The notes below the pieces were generated by a model, which was given only the letters and a program-made list of their open reading frames with translations, made no database searches and was not told the DNA's origin. Both the position numbers and the translations under genes were made by a program. Below, piece by piece: positions 5,948 to 8,482 of a stretch of 8,482 bases of DNA. Source of the stretch: Parachlamydiales bacterium (GTDB taxonomy: Bacteria > Chlamydiota > Chlamydiia > Chlamydiales > Rhabdochlamydiaceae); NCBI GenBank assembly GCA_020050965.1, contig JAGVJV010000283.1, positions 1 through 8,482 of the forward strand. The letters are read 5' to 3'. Within the stretch, counting starts at the first letter, position 1; every line of letters begins with the position of its first letter.

Positions 5948-5976
5948 ATCATATCCTAAAACTCGACTTTGTTCAA
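5948..5976 (-). promoter_or_regulatory. Candidate sigma-66/70 promoter for gpmA
   Basis: On the minus strand TTGAAC (5971-5976) is followed after exactly 17 bases by TATGAT (5948-5953). The predicted start point at about 5941 gives a leader of about 14 bases carrying the AAGGAG site. It lies in the 126-base gap after the Fic gene and would drive gpmA and the NifS/NifU fusion. A short inverted repeat (TCTCC-TT-GGAGA, 5989-6000) lies just upstream. Confidence 0.65.
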
Positions 5977-6053
5977 TTTTTGCCGGTATCTCCAAGGAGA
6001 ATCGTTGGCATCTTTTTAATTTTTTTGCTCATCAAAAATTGTACAAAGCCAAG

Positions 6054-7301
6054 TTAAAGGATTTTTTGGTTTCTATTCCACAGGATCATTTTGAGCAAAT
6101 AATTGACAAAAGAGCCAGGAAGTTTGTCATTAGCCTTGATTGCCGCTGTATAGATATCGTCATTTGGGATGGCAATTGCTTTAATACCCCCTTTTTGCAA
6201 AACAAGATTCATCAGAGTGCGACATAGCCCCCCATTTCCATCACCGAATGGATGATTTTCTGTACACGATTGATGCACCCAAGCAGCTCCAGGTACGGGA
6301 TGGAGAAATCGATCTTTTACAAGCTGCAAGATTTCTTGAAACCTCTTAGCGAATTGGAGCATGGCTTTTGGTAAATCAGCTGCTGAGGTAGGGACAAAGA
6401 CAATTTTTCTTAATACAGCTCTTTCAGCGTCCTTCAAATGGGGATCAGCTGCTTCAATCGTTCCATACTTACTTAATTTCTCTATCCAAGAAGATAAATT
6501 CTGATGATCGGCTAAAGTCCCCCCAACTTCTTTCAGCTTTTTCTTCAATCCGGCGAAAGTAAATTCCATCTCGTCATCTCCAATGATCATCGCCTCTGTT
6601 CTCAATATTCCGCCCTTCATTTCTATGCCAGGATTCTGATGAAGAACCCCCTTCATCATGACTTCGTGGATTTTCTTGATAGACTCAAGAGTTGAATTTG
6701 GATCTTCATTCTGAAGAAAAAGCTTTTCAGCAGTCTCTAAACTTTTTTTATAATTTGTAATAATGCGTGGATCCATCCCTGTCGTGATTTCAGTAAATCC
6801 ACCAGAAGAGAAGGCATTTTTAATGGGGTACCCCTTGCCAAAGCGGAATTCATGACCTTCAACAAGACTTTGAAAATTGGAATGCCGAGATTTAAAACTA
6901 TTTACCAAAGCCTTAACGTATGCAGGACATTGATCAAATGGGGGCTCCGCATCTGCACTGGGGAGTTTACACATATCCCCATTATTCAGGGCATAAAACC
7001 CTGGATGCCGAAACCGGTAAAGATTTTTGGGGAATTCCTTGATCGGTCCTTCAGCCTGAGGTACGACCCGCCCCTTTAATTCTCGAACATAAGATTGCAA
7101 ATACTCTGGTGTACTCTGCTGGGAATAATAGGATAAAGCAATACCTGCGGCTAATAATCCGACACCCGCTGCCATGATGATTTTTGCTTTTTCCCTTTGT
7201 TTCTGGGATTTTGCAGGAGCCGTGTAATAAGAATAGGCCCCATAAAGAGTTGTAATTGCGCCTACTGAGCAACTCAAAATACCTAAGTAATTATTTTGCA
7301 T
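6054..7301 (-). CDS. Membrane-anchored Fic-domain protein, putative effector
   Basis: Fic proteins transfer AMP or related groups from nucleotides to target hydroxyls. This 415-aa protein opens with two hydrophobic segments (about 5-27 and 41-58) separated by a 13-residue basic loop rich in Lys, Gln and Arg. That is a two-lobed hairpin with the remainder predicted on one side of the membrane. The Fic core is at about 200-400: GGILRTEAMIIG (230-241) fits the substrate-positioning flap, and the signature is HPFGDGNGGLCR (350-361). The catalytic His350, Asp354 and final Arg361 are present, but the first Arg of the usual GNGRxxR is Gly358. I see no convincing inhibitory (S/T)xxxE(G/N) helix, nor an antitoxin gene next to it. 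The ATG has AGGATGG upstream and a good promoter. Hand-counted GC is about 39% in four sampled lines, against about 54% in four lines of flanking genes, suggesting acquisition. A host-directed effector is plausible; a housekeeping role cannot be excluded. Confidence 0.85.
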   Translation of the reverse strand: MQNNYLGILSCSVGAITTLYGAYSYYTAPAKSQKQREKAKIIMAAGVGLLAAGIALSYYSQQSTPEYLQSYVRELKGRVVPQAEGPIKEFPKNLYRFRHPGFYALNNGDMCKLPSADAEPPFDQCPAYVKALVNSFKSRHSNFQSLVEGHEFRFGKGYPIKNAFSSGGFTEITTGMDPRIITNYKKSLETAEKLFLQNEDPNSTLESIKKIHEVMMKGVLHQNPGIEMKGGILRTEAMIIGDDEMEFTFAGLKKKLKEVGGTLADHQNLSSWIEKLSKYGTIEAADPHLKDAERAVLRKIVFVPTSAADLPKAMLQFAKRFQEILQLVKDRFLHPVPGAAWVHQSCTENHPFGDGNGGLCRTLMNLVLQKGGIKAIAIPNDDIYTAAIKANDKLPGSFVNYLLKMILWNRNQKIL

Positions 7302-7326
7302 TTTTTACCATCCTAATTTAGTGTAT

Positions 7327-7355
7327 ATTATACAATTCCAAATAAATATTTTCAA
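7327..7355 (-). promoter_or_regulatory. Candidate sigma-66/70 promoter for the Fic gene
   Basis: On the minus strand TTGAAA (7350-7355) is followed after exactly 17 bases by a perfect TATAAT (7327-7332). This predicts a leader of roughly 20 bases that includes the AGGATGG ribosome binding site at 7309-7315. It is the best promoter match in the window. Confidence 0.7.
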
Positions 7356-7383
7356 GTAAAATTTATTTTTTATACTCTTGAAA
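7350..7383. repeat. Inverted repeat spanning the two divergent -35 boxes
   Basis: TTTCAAG (7350-7356) and CTTGAAA (7377-7383) are perfect 7-base inverted arms 20 bases apart, and each contains the -35 box of one of the divergent promoters. A second overlapping pair, AAGTAAAATTT (7354-7364) and AAATTTACTT (7381-7390), is inverted with one extra A. The spacer is very AT-rich. It could be a binding site for a dimeric regulator or a consequence of symmetric promoters. Confidence 0.4.
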
Positions 7384-7406
7384 TTTACTTCCATTTCGTG
7401 TATCCT
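7378..7406 (+). promoter_or_regulatory. Candidate promoter for rluB
   Basis: TTGAAA (7378-7383) is followed after 17 bases by TATCCT (7401-7406), four of six matches to the -10 consensus. The -10 box ends seven bases before the chosen ATG at 7414. The bases between (TCTCTCC) are pyrimidine-rich and contain no ribosome binding site. Confidence 0.45.
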
Positions 7407-7413
7407 TCTCTCC

Positions 7414-8115
7414 ATGGAAAAAAAGCGTTTAAGCAAAGTTTTGGCTGCCGCAGGGATAGCCTCCAGGCGAGCCTGTGAAGAGCTTATCTTCGATGGCAAA
7501 GTTACAGTCAATGGGGAGCTCGTCCTCAAACCTGAGACCCATGTCAATCTGCAAACCGATGATGTTCGGGTGGAAGACCAGCGCATCCGTGCCGAGCAGG
7601 AAAAAATTTACTACGTCCTCAATAAGCCCTACGGATTCATCTGCAGCAACAAGCCGATGGAGCGGAAGAAACTGGTGATCGACCTCTTCCCCAGCGAAAA
7701 AAGACTCTTTACCGTCGGCCGACTCGATCGAGATACGACCGGCCTGCTGATCATCACCAATGATGGCCACTTTGCCCAACGAGTCATCCACCCCAATGCC
7801 AACATCGAAAAAGAATACCTAGTCAAAACTGTCCAAGAAATTTCCCATGAGCACCTGGTCGCTATTTCCAAAGGAGCCTTTGTCGATGGAGTGTTTGTCC
7901 GACCTGTATCAGTCAAAAAGGTACGCAAGGGCACTATCAAAGTGATCGTCAAAGAAGGGCGCAAACGGGAAGTGCGGGTTTTCGTTCAGAAAGCCGGCCT
8001 CGACATCCTCTCTTTAAGCCGCATCCGCATCGGGGGTCTTTCACTCGGCAACATTCCTGAGGGGACTTTCCGAGAAATGGCCGAAAACGAGAAAGAAGCG
8101 ATATTCAAAAATTAG
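7414..8115 (+). CDS. rluB: RluB/RsuA-family rRNA pseudouridine synthase
   Basis: Converts a specific uridine of ribosomal RNA to pseudouridine. The 233-aa product has an N-terminal S4 RNA-binding domain (about 1-60: RLSKVLAAAGIASRRACEELI, then GKVTVNGE) and the catalytic domain with YYVLNKPYGFICS (66-78) and VGRLDRDTTGLLIITNDG (101-118), where Asp105 is the catalytic aspartate. EGRKREVRVFVQKAG and LSLSRIRIGGLSLG near the end are the RsuA/RluB/RluE/RluF signatures. The ATG at 7414 was chosen because MEKKRLSKVLAAAG is the family's usual beginning; a frame extending to 7378 would start inside the promoter. RluB is preferred over RsuA by the chlamydial neighbourhood (CT723/yjbC), but the target nucleotide cannot be read from sequence. 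There is no ribosome binding site. The next gene follows after 23 bases and is probably co-transcribed. Confidence 0.93.
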   Translation: MEKKRLSKVLAAAGIASRRACEELIFDGKVTVNGELVLKPETHVNLQTDDVRVEDQRIRAEQEKIYYVLNKPYGFICSNKPMERKKLVIDLFPSEKRLFTVGRLDRDTTGLLIITNDGHFAQRVIHPNANIEKEYLVKTVQEISHEHLVAISKGAFVDGVFVRPVSVKKVRKGTIKVIVKEGRKREVRVFVQKAGLDILSLSRIRIGGLSLGNIPEGTFREMAENEKEAIFKN

Positions 8116-8138
8116 AAAATCGCATACCATAGAAGCAT

Positions 8139-8482
8139 ATGCTAACCATAGCCCGTCTATTTGGAAAATCGCCCTTTGCACCGCTGCAGACTCATATGAA
8201 TCGCGTGGCAAGCTGCATGGAGAAACTGACCAAAATTTTCGAATCGCTCGTTAACAAAGAGACCGACAAGATCGAGAGGCTTGCCCAGGAGCTGTCGCAG
8301 CTTGAGCACGAAGCCGACCTCACCAAAAACGACATCCGCAATCATCTACCTAAGAGTTTATTCATGCCGATCGATCGGGGCCATTTCCTCGAAATTTTGG
8401 CCATTCAAGATTCGATCGCCGATATGGCTGAAGCGGCTGGACTCACTCTAGCGCTCCGTCCATTGGCTAGTTATGAGACTTA
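8139..8482 (+). CDS. DUF47 (PhoU-like) phosphate-transport accessory protein; 3' end outside window
   Basis: The frame is open from ATG at 8139 to the window end (114 residues). MLTIARLFGKSPFAPLQTHMNRVASCMEKL, then a long helical stretch with LEHEADLTKNDIRNHLPKSLFMPIDRGHFLEILAIQDSIADMAE, matches the TIGR00153/DUF47 family. The diagnostic E-x-x-AD-x-x-K/R-x-x-I and P-x-DR-x-x-F/L...D-x-x-AD blocks are at about residues 57-67 and 77-98. DUF47 proteins resemble PhoU: cytoplasmic helical bundles that bind metal and usually sit beside a PiT-type phosphate permease. I expect such a permease gene just beyond the window, as in Chlamydia CT691-CT692. Only a weak AGAAG lies before the ATG. The full family length is about 215-225 residues, so roughly half is present. 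Confidence 0.88.
   Translation, partial: MLTIARLFGKSPFAPLQTHMNRVASCMEKLTKIFESLVNKETDKIERLAQELSQLEHEADLTKNDIRNHLPKSLFMPIDRGHFLEILAIQDSIADMAEAAGLTLALRPLASYET

Noticed and set aside
5989..6000. Short inverted repeat TCTCC-TT-GGAGA as a terminator for the Fic gene
   Set aside because: A five-base stem with a two-base loop is too small, and no U-run follows it on the minus strand.
6011..6050. TTGGC/GCCAA arms and T-runs after the Fic stop as a terminator
   Set aside because: The arms are only five bases and roughly 35 bases apart, and the T-run is on the wrong strand for the Fic transcript.
7378..7413. A 12-residue upstream extension of RluB
   Set aside because: Family proteins begin at the S4 domain (MEKKRLSKVLAAAG), and the upstream codons overlap the candidate -35 and -10 boxes.
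1..8482. tRNA, rRNA, CRISPR array, insertion sequence or prophage remnants
   Set aside because: No cloverleaf, regularly spaced repeat, transposase frame or terminal inverted repeat could be seen on either strand.

Overview
The window reads as a chromosomal segment of a member of the Chlamydiae, most likely an environmental (amoeba- or invertebrate-associated) lineage. The main reason is gene content and order. A phosphoglycerate mutase gene, a NifS/NifU-related gene, a short biotin ligase, a divergent rodA, a RluB-type pseudouridine synthase and a DUF47 phosphate-transport accessory gene recall the Chlamydia trachomatis neighbourhood CT720-CT726 (nifU, nifS, pgm, yjbC/rluB, birA, rodA), with a CT691-like gene at the edge. 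This assignment rests on remembered synteny, not on a search.

Layout. Positions 1-3080 are on the minus strand: rodA (cell elongation), then two small unknown genes joined by 4-base overlaps, then the 5' part of an atpD gene with its own candidate promoter. The ATPase beta subunit looks like the N-ATPase (alternate, often Na+-linked F-ATPase) type, whose operon normally begins with atpD. A 24-base divergent promoter region separates rodA from birA (3105-3674, plus). birA runs tail-to-tail into a minus-strand pair, gpmA then a NifS-IscU-NFU fusion (5927 down to 3623). Positions 6054-7301 (minus) hold a membrane-anchored Fic-domain protein with clearly lower GC than its neighbours, lying between gpmA and rluB. 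A divergent promoter region with back-to-back TTGAAA boxes separates it from rluB (7414-8115, plus). rluB is followed by the start of a DUF47/PhoU-like gene that runs off the window.

How the genes work together. Most are housekeeping: glycolysis (GpmA), cell-wall elongation (RodA), biotin attachment (BirA), 23S/16S rRNA modification (RluB family), phosphate uptake control (DUF47) and ion-coupled ATP synthesis or hydrolysis (AtpD).

The unusual parts are three. The NifS-IscU-NFU fusion has lost the PLP lysine and all scaffold cysteines but kept the NFU CxxC. The BirA has a rewritten GRGRRG loop. The Fic protein has an N-terminal two-helix hydrophobic hairpin reminiscent of chlamydial inclusion-membrane proteins and an altered Fic motif. 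Several start codons (atpD, rodA, rluB, perhaps birA) sit only 6-10 bases after a candidate -10 box and have weak or no Shine-Dalgarno sequence, suggesting leaderless or near-leaderless transcripts. No tRNA, rRNA, CRISPR array or insertion sequence was seen.
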